64,000 bases of DNA. Source: Lutraria lutraria (lineage: Eukaryota > Mollusca > Bivalvia > Venerida > Mactridae). Both the position numbers and the translations under genes were made by a program. Position 1 is the first letter of the stretch. Each line of letters opens with the position of its first letter. Below the pieces are notes generated by a model. It ran no database searches. It saw only the letters and a program-made list of their open reading frames with translations, and was not told where the DNA came from. Of this stretch, positions 23,000-33,687 are shown one piece after another. The DNA lies in the NCBI GenBank assembly GCA_964023205.1, contig OZ026835.1, positions 11,180,414-11,244,413 on the forward strand, in the 5' to 3' direction.

Positions 23000-24500
23000 T
23001 GGCGAGCGAAATGCTCACAACATGTAACAAACATGTAATTCCAAATAACATCAAAACTGTAACAGAAATCATACTTTTTTTTAAATATACTTTAATGACA
23101 AGAAGTGTCTATAGTAATAACTTTTAAAATAATAATGAAAAAGTTTAAAGCTGTCAACTTTATCAAATTATGCTATACTCACCCCTACTAAACGGTGGCT
23201 CTTTCACATTTTTGTAATCTGATCGACACATTCGTTAAAGAGCCATCGATCAATTTCAAGTCTAAACAGGTAAGCACATTTTATAAAATTATCTGTTTTT
23301 AAAGCACATGCTTGTTTTTCAAAAATCGAAGAATGCTATGCCACCCGGCACAACTTTTCTCGTCATTTTGCATGCAATTTCGTTGCTAGAATTTTTAGAA
23401 ATTATCAACTGGTGTGTTTCCTTTCACGAGGAGACACATCTGAAGCGATTTTTCTTCCGTGAAATGGGTGCTGGAACATTGTCCCAACTTCCCGTTTGCC
23501 TCAACTCAAAGTTCGCTTTAAAACGAAATACAATGTACTCGTATTTTTTGCATATGTGAATTTAATATAGCCATCGACAACATGCGGGAGCCATCGGTAA
23601 TGTGTAAGAGCCCTCGCAAATGTGATGATGCCAACACCATTATTCAATGAGTGTTAATATATCATTGTGGAATTATCCCGCTATCGAAGTATACGCGATA
23701 ATTGATCAACAAGTAAGCACGCCCGTTTAACTCATAACGAGTGTAATTTATCCTTCGGCAAACATGTTGTGAGGAACTTCCGTTCCTCGTTGTGAGCACC
23801 CATATTGTTTGTCAATAATGTAAGTTTTCTAAAATTATGAAGAATACAGGCCTTGGTATAAAAATATCGAAATGCAGTTAGCTAGCTATGGGTTTTCCGA
23901 GTTTGCACAGTCATGTAAAGATATTGACTAGGATTGACGCTTCGTATGTTATATTTGGTCCGGCGAGAAGTATAACTATGTATATTTCAATTGTCAAACC
24001 ACAATGGCAACAGGTCTTTGTAAAGTGGATAGTTACACTGACAATAGTATAGTATGAACACCTTTCGTCCATAATGAGCCTTTGCGACATTTTATAGTAA
24101 AGGGCCTAGATGCTACAATACCTATTATTTTGACTACAGTTCTACAAAACGTAGTAAGCTCTTGCTTTTTCCTACACACCAACCAGAAGGTACACGGGCT
24201 GTCTACGGAAAAATAATTAATCAACCTTTGCATGTCATGAATTTAATTTAATCGGTTAAGTCTTTCACATGTTCACATGAGTGACTTCCCTTCCATGCAT
24301 AGGGTCCGTTGTGACCTCGTGCTGCGCCTTTGCAGTATCGGGTCAAACGCTTCGATAAATATGTTTAAGTTGAGATCCAGGTTTCGTGGAGATCAGTCGG
24401 ACAATCCCAAACCAAACAGTTATTTAATCGTCTTCTCAATATTGACTCATATAGGTATTGTAAACTAGTGTCTTATTTAAGAATAAAGTAAACTTCCTTA
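23000..24500. other. Stretch without a recognised gene
   Basis: GAGCCATCG-like phrases recur near 23240, 23570, 23590 and 23610, some inverted, hinting at a small decayed repeat. No protein-like frame is recognisable. Confidence 0.4.
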
Positions 24501-24534
24501 TCATGGCGTACCACCCTATTTTGATCACCCAGAA

Positions 24535-25620
24535 ATGAGCTTTCGACAGTTTGTAGACCCAAACATGGCAGCCACACATAATGCAAGTATTATTGAATTA
24601 GTCCAAGAAATGAACACACGGCTTAAAACGATAGAATCAAACGTACCGAAATTACTGCCTATTGAAAAAGATGTATCGAAAACAAAGCTTAAGGTAGAAG
24701 AACATGAACTTCCCAATAAATCAATGGCCAAAAGGGTAACGGAAGTTGAAATTTTTTGCCAAACATTTAGTGATATACCTGACGACTTTATAACTACAAA
24801 ACATAATATCCAAAAAGCATTATCACAAGTTAAATCCAGCAACAATCCCTATAAATCAGACATGTCAACAATTCGTAAACAAAACGATGAGTTAATTACA
24901 CGAATGTTTACTGAATATACAAGCACGTGCTATGGAGAATAATCTAATTTTCTTCGGTATTAGTGAGGCCGGACCAGATTTCCAACATCAAACCAACGTC
25001 GACACTAGTGTCAATGATAGTAACAGGATGAAAGCACCAGTGCGCGAAAAAAAACAAAGTCAGTCTTACGCAACATGCTGAAAACAGAGTTGCAAGGCAA
25101 TGATATTATACATGCTGAATACCAAATTAACCCTGATGAAATTCAGTTTAACAAAGTGTTCCGGTTGGGAACCCCAAATAGGATTTCTGAAACAAGAGAC
25201 CACGACCTATAGTTGCAGTGTTCGAACGTTACACTCAAAGAGAAACTGTTCGTCGAGCTGGAATAATCCTCAACAAATAACAAACCAGATACAAAATATA
25301 TGAACATTTCCCTCGTGAAATAGAGGAACGACGAAACAACTCTACCCCATTGGTCGTAAATTCAGCAAGCAGAACAACAAAGTGGTGATTGTCAAAGACA
25401 AGCTTTATGTAAGTAACATGTTATACGACCCTGAGTCTGGGACTCTGGTCCAACGACAATCACGATACCTAGGTAACCGTCAACATCCTACGGTTGGTAA
25501 TGATTTTAATGAGAGACGACCTTATGACAACAAACGGAAGTCATCGCATCTTTACAGATTTGTTGAGCCCACACGAAATACCCGGAATCACAATAGATCT
25601 GCTCAAAACTCAAACTCCTG
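24535..25620 (+). pseudogene. LINE ORF1 protein, frameshifted
   Basis: The first frame (24535-24942) is a predicted coiled coil (ELVQEMNTRLKTIE...). The frame then changes; pieces across three frames give the typical ORF1 phrases ENNLIFFGISE, FRLGTPNRISETRDR, RPIVAVFERYTQRETV, FPREIEERRN and finally VIVKDKLYVSNMLYDP (25382 on). These match the RNA-binding ORF1 proteins of LINEs. Several frameshifts mean no single protein can be made now. Confidence 0.65.
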
Positions 25621-26136
25621 ATTTTGAAACCCCAAACCGATTCGTTGGGATGTAACCCCTAAACGTAAAGCCCGCTCACCATTTGAAAAGGAGATAGCTG
25701 CCAAACGCACCGGAAATTCTGTGTAAAGTTATGTCCAAGATAATTGTGCTGAAATGAGTGTTTCTCACCAACCGTGTTCTAATACATCCCAGTGTATCAA
25801 CCAGCGAGACGCCGAAGAAGGGCCTTATACTGTCCAACACTCAGCCACAATCGACAACTAGGCCAGGCATGGAGAGAGTCATGTGATTCACGGAATTCGG
25901 ATATTAGTGAACAAAAGGTCTGTACGCATAAATGTTCTTTGAATTTTACCGTGTCTAGTCGTCATGGTAGTAACAATGGGTTTAGGAGTGTTCGTTCTGT
26001 TTTAGAACAAGACCATAGTAAATCTAAAGTTAACAAAACCAATTCTGATGTACATGTTCATGATTTGTACAACTCACTATCATTGTCATGTGATATACTA
26101 CATCAATATCTTAGTTTGTTTATACTTATGTTTTAT

Positions 26137-26866
26137 TGTACAGCTCGACCATGTGTTTTGAGCCGTGACGAAATTATTCAGAATAGTCCACTAAGTCAAA
26201 TAGGGGATGTCGATATTCGGAACAAATCTGACTAAAACATATTGATAAGGTGAATGCTGGCGCAAAAGGTAGAGCGCCTTAGCTCAAGATGTCGTATTGA
26301 ATAAAGTCCAAGTTCAATTCTAGTCACCAGCCCTCTTATTATACATGTTTTTCTTGAGTGTTTTTTATGCAAAGTTTCTATTATCAAAGTGTTTTATTTA
26401 AATTTTATCATTATAAATTCTGAGTTTTTGAAGTAAAAAACTTGATATTCTAAAAAGAATCATGTTTGATTCAGACTCCCTATCTGACTCAGAGACAGAT
26501 ACAACTTCAGTGAAGGATCATCGGCAGACACAGCGAGTGAAGTAGATCTGTGAACTGAATATTGTGCAATATGAATTTATTTAGATAAAACAAAAAAAGA
26601 TTAAAAAAGAAAGAAATATTTTAAAACAATAATGTAATATGCCCGAAAAAAAGTATGGTGCAGTCAGGAATTGAACTCGTGCCTGTTGGCTCATAGTAAA
26701 AACGTACGCTCTACATACTACGCCAGCGACACTTACTACAAACCTCATGCTAAATTAGTCTCATATATTATCCGTAAATGTCTTTTATTCAATAACATAT
26801 CCACTTCCCCCAGTCGATTTAGTATATTCTTCCGTCACGGCTCAAAACTCATGGTCGAGCTATACA
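26137..26866. mobile_element. Foldback element with tRNA-like blocks facing each other
   Basis: Ends are inverted: TTGTACAGCTCGACCATG at the left and CATGGTCGAGCTATACAA at the right, each followed inward by GTTTTGAGCCGTGACG-type sequence. Just inside each arm is a tRNA-like block: plus strand at 26262-26337 and minus strand at 26650-26735, each with A box TGGCG and B box GTTCAATTC. The whole therefore folds back on itself. A shorter relative is at 31990-32255. It sits between the ORF1 and ORF2 remnants of the LINE. Confidence 0.7.
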
Positions 26867-27114
26867 AGGTCCGCGTTGTGTAATTATTGCAAATTCTTAA
26901 ATTTTGTGCCGTACTATATTCAGTATTCTATTGATGATGTTTTGACAAGCAATCTTATTGACCATAGCTTACCAAGACCATGGTTGTATAATAACTCGTT
27001 TCGATGCGTCAAGCAAAAGCGCAAAATTCAGACAACAGTCATCCTTGACGAAACATTACTATTAATGATATTTGTCATGATTGTAATGTTGATACCAGCA
27101 TAAATGTACCTATT

Positions 27115-28380
27115 ATGAATACTGATCAAATAACGCTTCCACCTGATGAGAAACATATACATATTATAGATGAAAAATTGCATAATACCGATAATGGCAA
27201 ATTTAAGATCCTAACATCAAATGTGTGTGGCCTTAAATCCAAATTAAACTGTCCTGACTTTTTACATTTGATCAATCAATTATACAAGAAACTAAACTTG
27301 AAGATTTAGATTCTATCATAATCGATAATTATGATATGTATTGTAATAACCGTAAGAGAACTGTATTGAATGCGTGTAAATCAGGTGGGATAGCGTTATT
27401 TTATTAATAACGCTATCCCACCTGATTTACGCGCATACGACAATATCTAAATATGTGACTGTTTTAGATTCCAATAACAAAACAATCATGTGGTTTACTT
27501 TGTCAAAACAATTAACAAAAACTGATAGTGATGTATTGTACGGTGTGGTTTATATACCGCCTGAGAACTCTAAATATTCAATGGAGGATCCATTCATGGA
27601 TATACAAGTTTTCATGAACTCGTGTTTAGATAAATACCCGCATGTGTGTTTACTTGGTGACTTTAATTGTAGAACAGCAAGTTTACTAGATTACATTCCA
27701 GCGGACAAAGACATTTTAGATAATCAACATTTAGGTGACATGTATGAAGAGTATTCAAATGAAATGCTTATGTTCGAAAACGCCATGAATGTCCAATTGA
27801 ATCGAAATAACAGGGACAATTCTACTAATAATTATGGGTATAGATTAATTGAATTTTTAAAAATGAATAACTTGAACATATTGAATGGTACGTTTACCGG
27901 TAACAATCATGAGCTTACTACATGTAAAGGCGTGAGTAGTGTAGACTATTTTATATGTTCCTCAAATTTGTTTAAATGGATACAATCCGTGAATGTTCAT
28001 AATTTCAGTGAGTTATTCTCTGACGTACATAATCCAGTTAGCTTAGAATTCAATTTCATAAAACCTTTGCATGGAACCGCAACTGTATCTAATGAACCGA
28101 AAATAAAACTTTGGGATAAAAATAAAACAAATGAGTAGATTATATGTAGAAAATATTGATCGTCATGCTGTTGACTCAATTTTTTATTCTTTATGTTCTT
28201 TCGAACAAAATAAAAATTTTACTCAACAAAATGTAGACGACGCTGTAAAATTGATATCTAATTTATTCAAAGATACTTCTATAAATACATTTGGCTTTTG
28301 TAATATGAAGGGAAATGTATAAATAAAGGCATTAATGATGCCGATGGAAGTAATCTGTCACCGTGGTTTGGAGCGCAGTG
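27115..28380 (+). pseudogene. LINE ORF2 endonuclease domain and linker, broken
   Basis: An apurinic-type endonuclease: KILTSNVCGLKSKLN at 27208, KSGGIALF near 27385, then after a hairpin break MWFTLSKQ, DVLYGVVYIPPE, LLGDFNCRT, SSVDYFICSS and a weakened SDVHNPV near the end (27455-28138). A frameshift then leads to the linker with PWFGAQCRKARRNFHRAK (to about 28415), typical of LINE ORF2 before the reverse transcriptase. Stops and shifts at about 27310, 27405, 28135 and 28322 mark it as dead. Confidence 0.75.
27372..27434. repeat. Hairpin of inverted LINE sequence
   Basis: About 29-bp arms (GCG(T/C)... GTAAATCAGGTGGGATAGCG and its complement) around TTATT. One arm codes for the LINE phrase CKSGGIAL; the other is its reverse copy. 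Confidence 0.85.
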
Positions 28381-28421
28381 CAGAAAAGCACGTCGTAACT
28401 TTCACAGAGCGAAATATTTAA

Positions 28422-28749
28422 AGCCCCATTAACATATACATGTAAATTAATCGGTCGTAATAGTTTCTGTTAGTCCTATAACGTGCATACTTAATAGCAA
28501 GAAAAAAATATCATTGAAATAAATACTATTTATAGAACAGCTGTGCTTCCCGCATCAAGTTATGCACACGTCGTATCTAGTGACGTCACGTGCTCTACAT
28601 ATTTCAAGTTTACAAAAGCAAAAATCACAGTGAAATGAGTGTTTTAAGAAAAAATAGGGCTCGTTTCGGCGGTAATAATTTTCTTGGGATAATATCAGCA
28701 ATTGTTTGTTTTTGCATATATTTTTCTATAGCAAAAAGCTTATGAGGCT
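28422..28749. mobile_element. 328-bp TTAA-flanked MITE
   Basis: Between TTAA at 28418-28421 and TTAA at 28750-28753. Ends AGCCCCATTAAC and, inverted, AGCCTCATAAGC. It has 5'-AG termini like the large neighbour but different inner sequence, and shares long blocks with 4455-4621. No coding potential. It abuts the 15.3-kb element, sharing one TTAA. Confidence 0.75.
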
Positions 28750-29065
28750 TTAAAGCCACAATAAGGTTCCGAAATGACGTATTTTCATCAAATAGAAAAC
28801 ACAAATCTGTGTTACTGATTTGAAGACTGATAAATAATGAACACAATGAGCCATTAAAACACGCGCTAACTATAATATAACTGAAATAATCTTCTTTTGA
28901 AGATTGGCATAACAAGCCCGGTTTGTTTACAAATACGGCGCTAAATGTATTCCGACAGCATCTCCGTCATTTTCCGGAGACTACGGAGAATTTTCCGCGA
29001 GTTTCTGATAACCAATGGATGGATAGCACACGTATTGATGACGTAGTAAACATAACACTCCGAAA

Positions 29066-31934
29066 ATGTCTTCAACATCGGTACGTATTGAACGTTTGTT
29101 ACTAAAAAATCATTTTTATTCACTACATCAACTTTGTCAGGCATACCGATGCGTTTAACTGTTTAGCGTATATATTTTAGCACATGATGCAATCAAAAAA
29201 ATAATTTAATGCTGTTGGATTGTCTCTCAAAAGTTAGCAAAAAATTACTCCGTAGTTAGATCTACTACGGTAAACACTATTTTTGTTGGTCAGTTAGCCG
29301 TACGTTTACCCTATGTGTCGTCGGATCATTACATTGAATGTATGCTGATATAAAAACAAAAAGGCCATGAGCACTTGCAGTATTTGGATAGACGTTTGTT
29401 GTTGTTGAAGATAGACTTGATAGTTACATACAGTAATGTTATTTATTCATTTATATTTAGAGTTCATCTAAAAGCTCATCAGGATCAAACAGTCCAGAGA
29501 GAGGTCTTGCCAGTCATGTAGGAAAGAGTGGTAGAGGAAGAGGAAAGAGAGGAGCATCTGGAAGGGGACGTGGGAGAGGACAGGGGAGGGGCAGAGGGCG
29601 TGGGAAGTCCATCGCAACTAGAGCTGATGAGGCGCTACATATTCTAGAGACAAGGAAGGAAAGATTTAGGGTAAATTATAAGTTCATATTTGGTTAATAA
29701 TATATATTGATTAATAAGTGATATGCTATAGGCCCTGTTATTTGTCTGAGGAGAGTCGTAATGACACAAGGCCCGCTTATTGGAAATGCCACTGCATTAT
29801 TATGCCAGACAGTAAACAAATACTGATTTAAATAGTTATATAATAATGTGAGTAAAAGCACTGCCACAGTATATGAAAACATACAAACATAATATCCAAA
29901 CAAGTGTATGAGTTTATTGAATGAAAAATATTTTCAGCACAAGAAATTTGCATGGGTGACTACATTGTTTTTCATCAATGAGAATATAGAAATCTGCAGT
30001 CATATGACCACTTCTAAATAGACTATGTTCTGCAGTACATTCAATTTTAGATAGACCTCTATAGATAAAACTACTTCTGCACAACTGCAGTTATATGGCT
30101 TCTACTGTTGCGTGATTTACCTCTTATCATTTGTTATAGCTTAGCTATTGTGTAGTGGTTCTGTACAAGATTACCTTAATTAACAACCCCATGTCATGCA
30201 CATGAAAATACTTAGACACTCCTGCTACAAACTAATTCTTATAACTCATGTAACTGACTGATTATCATGCAGTGAGCTACCTTCATGTTTTAGAGTGCCA
30301 TTGGTACTCAAGTAACATAAGACTGTTACGACTTTTTTGTACATATACATGTTCTGTGATTTGCAGAATGCTTTGGAAGACATGCCAGTAGAAAGGATGA
30401 AGGAATTGCTAGTGGAAGCAATGGAACAGAATCCGTCATTGATTCTAGATGTCTTTCAGCCACCAGAAAGGCAGTCTGGAGGCTTCCATCCACCTGAAGA
30501 TGATGATTCGCCGGACTGGTGTGTTTGTGGAAAGTGCCGGGAGATGCCAACACAGGCTGAGAGAATGTGTTGTAAAAAACTGAACTGTGTTTCAGTAATG
30601 CCAGTAAGTGAAGAATATTTTCCATAACACTGACTTTCAAGTACATCTAATTTCAGATTAGCCTCAAACCTTTTCTACATGACTCATTTATCTGTGTATC
30701 TGTCTTTTGAGAAATTACACAGTAATTGAAATTTAAAACAATTGAATTGAATATAAAAGAATTAAACCTTCATTTCCTGTCGTTTACTGTATCGAAGTGT
30801 AAACTCCATCAGACCTCATAACACATTGAATAAAGTCTGAGAGAGTTTACACTTCGATAAACGACAGGAATTGAAAGTTTAATTCTTTTATATTCAATTC
30901 AATTGTTTTATTCAATTCTTACAAATTTCGGACATGAACCGCTAGAACTCTTTATATAGCTGGTAAAATCTTACACATATAACTTGATGACGTCATTGTG
31001 ATTTGACATCATCAGATAGGAATGTGAATAGTAAAATGGTGTGGCTATTGTAGGATTAAACATTCATTTCTGGTCAGTCATCAAAGCGTTAAATCCCTCT
31101 GACCTGATAGCACACATCAAATAAAGCTTGTATTACTGATCTGTAGTCAGTTGTTTTATGTTATACAGAACACATAATTAGGTCAAAAATAGTCTGTAGA
31201 CAATGTACAGAAACAAAAGATTTCCGATTGAACAGGAGTTTATCAAAGTGTAAACTCACTCCATTGACCAATCATAATGCGTAGATTTGTTAGAATCGGA
31301 AATAATAATCTGTCAATGTGATCACACTAATTTCTGCTGGCTATGACAAGCTCCATGCCCTCCCAAACTTTCGATGATGTGAAGTATTTTTGAGGTGATT
31401 TCTTTTGCTTCAGTTTGCAAAGGTGACTAAATTAGAGATCCATTTTATTTAGTCCAGAATAATGTCTCCCATCCCCAGTGGCTGGGACAATATTACTGGT
31501 CTTACAAAGACAGATCAATGTATTTTCTTTGATAAAAAAGTAACTGATACTCCTTTAGCACCTTTTATCAGCTATTTATACAACGGAGTGATCTCACTTT
31601 ATGGACTTTTTAACAGGATCTCTTTGCACACATTCTTCTGTATGATGCATGTGTTTCATTTTTCTTTCAGGACTTCAGGGTGCTCATTTTAGATGAGTCT
31701 GTTCTACACCTACAGAGGATGTACAGACGAGATATTCTTGTGTTTGATGACGAGGCCGACATCAGAAAGGCAAACAGACATGCCGCCTACAGACAGTTTG
31801 TTTTATGGCAACATGGCCGCTTGGGTGTAGGTGACAGGAGGGTTATTCCCTCCTGTTGCGTGTGGGCTATTAGAGACAGATATCCGGATGCCTTTGGGCA
31901 GTACACTGGGTTTCTTCCGTCAAGATTGGTATAA
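29066..31934 (+). CDS. RG-rich protein with P2X7-type ballast domain, four exons, intact
   Basis: Exons 29066-29080, 29461-29670, 30367-30603 and 31671-31934 all join in phase 0 to 726 bp, 241 residues. Residues ~1-60 are Ser-rich then strongly RG-rich (GRGRGKRG..., [13 protein letters not shown]), a possible RNA- or DNA-binding tail. Residues ~76-241 match the cytoplasmic C-terminal (ballast) domain of P2X7 receptors: WCVCGKC, MCC, NCVS, then [24 protein letters not shown] and FGQYTGF at the end. The Cys groups are those expected to bind zinc. There are no membrane segments and no P2X channel part, so it is not a receptor. Published work describes free-standing ballast-domain genes in invertebrates. 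Its place inside a transposon suggests a cargo or accessory role (DNA binding, targeting or regulation), which is inference. Confidence 0.85.
30736..30909. repeat. Long hairpin in a ballast-gene intron
   Basis: Arms of about 75 bp (30736-30815 and 30835-30909) are near-perfect inverted copies, sharing CAATTGAATTGAATATAAAA and then CCTGTCGTTTA and CGAAGTGTAAACTC. A drifted partial copy of one arm is near 31055-31125. Probably a foldback MITE. Confidence 0.8.
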
Positions 31935-31989
31935 TTTAAATAAGAACAATGTATACAGAGAAATTTATTTGAAAATACAGTACAAAATG

Positions 31990-32255
31990 TGTAGCCGGAC
32001 CATGTGTTTTGAGCCGAGACGAAATTATTCAAAATTCAGATGGAACAAATTTTGAAATAATCTTGTGCCTATTGGTTGTAAAGATTACATTCTACCTACC
32101 GCATCTGCAACACTAATACTGTTTTGCTTAATTATTGTACTCTATTGTCTGTAAATACTATTCATTCAATAACATATTCCAAATATCAGCATCTCCCAGT
32201 TCTGACATTAGTGCATTCTTGTGACAAGGCTCAAAACACTTAGTCAGGCTATACA
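31990..32255. mobile_element. Short relative of the foldback tRNA-like element
   Basis: Ends TGTAGCCGGACCATGTG and, inverted, TGTATAGCCTGACTAAGTG, followed inward by TTTTGAGCC. The interior shows the minus-strand tRNA-like block in decayed form. Compare 26137-26866. It lies between the stops of the two converging transposon genes. Confidence 0.6.
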
Positions 32256-32421
32256 TGATTTACAATTTCATAAATTATAAGAAGAAAATGTGTTTTAGTC
32301 TCTACAAAGTTTTGATGGTCAGCAGTTCTGTAAAAAAAAATGTTTGGTGGCTTTACTGCACTTTTCATAAAAAAAAAATATCAGAAGGAATCCTACATCA
32401 GTCTCAGAAGAATTTTTCTTG

Positions 32422-32502
32422 ACAAAAACATCTTTGACTTTTAAAGATACATGTACATTGTCACAATGTACATGTATCTTTAAAAGTCAAAGATGTTTTT
32501 GT
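32422..32502. repeat. Perfect 40-bp palindrome arms with a 1-base spacer
   Basis: 32422-32461 and 32463-32502 are exact reverse complements around a single C. The arms include CATCTTTGACTTTTAAAG and ATACATGTACATTGT. It lies in the gap between the two converging genes of the large transposon, so a role in ending transcription is possible but unproven. Confidence 0.95.
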
Positions 32503-33687
32503 AATCTTACAGAACCCATGCATCATACATGAGATTCTATAAAAGTGAACATATAAATGTGCATATAGTGTACTTATTTCATTTTTGCTTCTTTTATTAT
32601 TCCGTTGTACAATAATTTTTTGCCATGATTATTTGTTCACGTGAATTGCTGAGAAGTATGTTTAGATTGGTTTGGAGGCAGAAACACATTGCTATGCCAA
32701 ATCTATAAACATGTACATAAACTTCTAAGTCAAATTAGAGGACATGTTATGATTTAATTCCCAGGATCAACATTTTACTTCACAAAAGTACTGCATAACC
32801 AGGAAAGAGAAATACTCCATAACTGAAAATATTTGCAAGAAATGATTTCAAATGTTGCTTTCAATCCAAATTCAGAATATACTGTAGATTTTATTTCAAA
32901 GACAATGAAATTATAATAAGTTATTTACTGAAAAAAATTGCACAGATGATGACTTTATCTTAGAAAGTAAAAATGTGTTAGTAAAAATTGTGATCCTGGG
33001 GCGTTACATTGCTAGCTATGTACCAATAACATGACTGAAAAAGTTGAAATCAATTTGTAAAGTATGTAAGCAGCCTTGTAACATGCAGAAGTCTGGTAAA
33101 GCCATACTGGCATACATAATTTGTGCCATTGATTTTCCTTTGTCTTTCTGTACATTATAGTTTTGGTTACATTTAATGACATTTTATTCACATGTACATA
33201 CTTTCTTAGATGCCTTAGTTGTAACAATACCTGAAAGATTTCTTGTGAATATTTACTTACAACTGTTACAGTAATAGTGTTGAAAATTATTCCCCATAAA
33301 GAAAGAAGTTCATTTTTTATTCCGGCACTAATGAGTTTAATGGCAAGCTTGAAATAATATATTACTGGCACATATACCCTGAATTCATGACGCATACATT
33401 TTACAAGTATTATACATAGTTTTCACACTTTTGTAAATCTTTTCCTGAATATCAAATGTGTATTTAATGTGCAAGTTAACCATAACATTTTTTTAGCATT
33501 TAAATTTGCTACACAGATGCATTGGAATATACCCTGATTATAAAGAGATTTTACCAAACAGATCTTTAGTGTACAATCTCATTTAGCTCATATTGCTATT
33601 ACATTTATGAACATAATTTTCTGATCAGTTCTAAATAAACTTGTTCATTCTTGAATATTTGCTTGACGTTTCTTTTATATTCTCTTG

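Larger units (their letters stand above)
24535..28421 (+). mobile_element. LINE (non-LTR retrotransposon), 5' part
   Basis: Left portion of a non-LTR retrotransposon with ORF1, then an endonuclease-type ORF2. It carries its own inserted foldback element at about 26137-26866, and is cut at 28421 by the TTAA insertions. The remainder resumes at 44093. Both ORFs have frameshifts, so it is dead. The apurinic-type endonuclease and the ORF2 linker are of the CR1/Jockey kind; the exact clade cannot be set because no reverse transcriptase domain is present in the window. Confidence 0.8.

Noticed and set aside
26262..26337. A functional tRNA gene
   Set aside because: A and B boxes are good, but the anticodon arm does not fold convincingly and a mirrored copy lies nearby, which fits a repeat.
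29066..31934. The ballast-domain gene as a true P2X receptor
   Set aside because: No membrane segments or channel ectodomain exist in the exons or around them; the frame starts with its own ATG.
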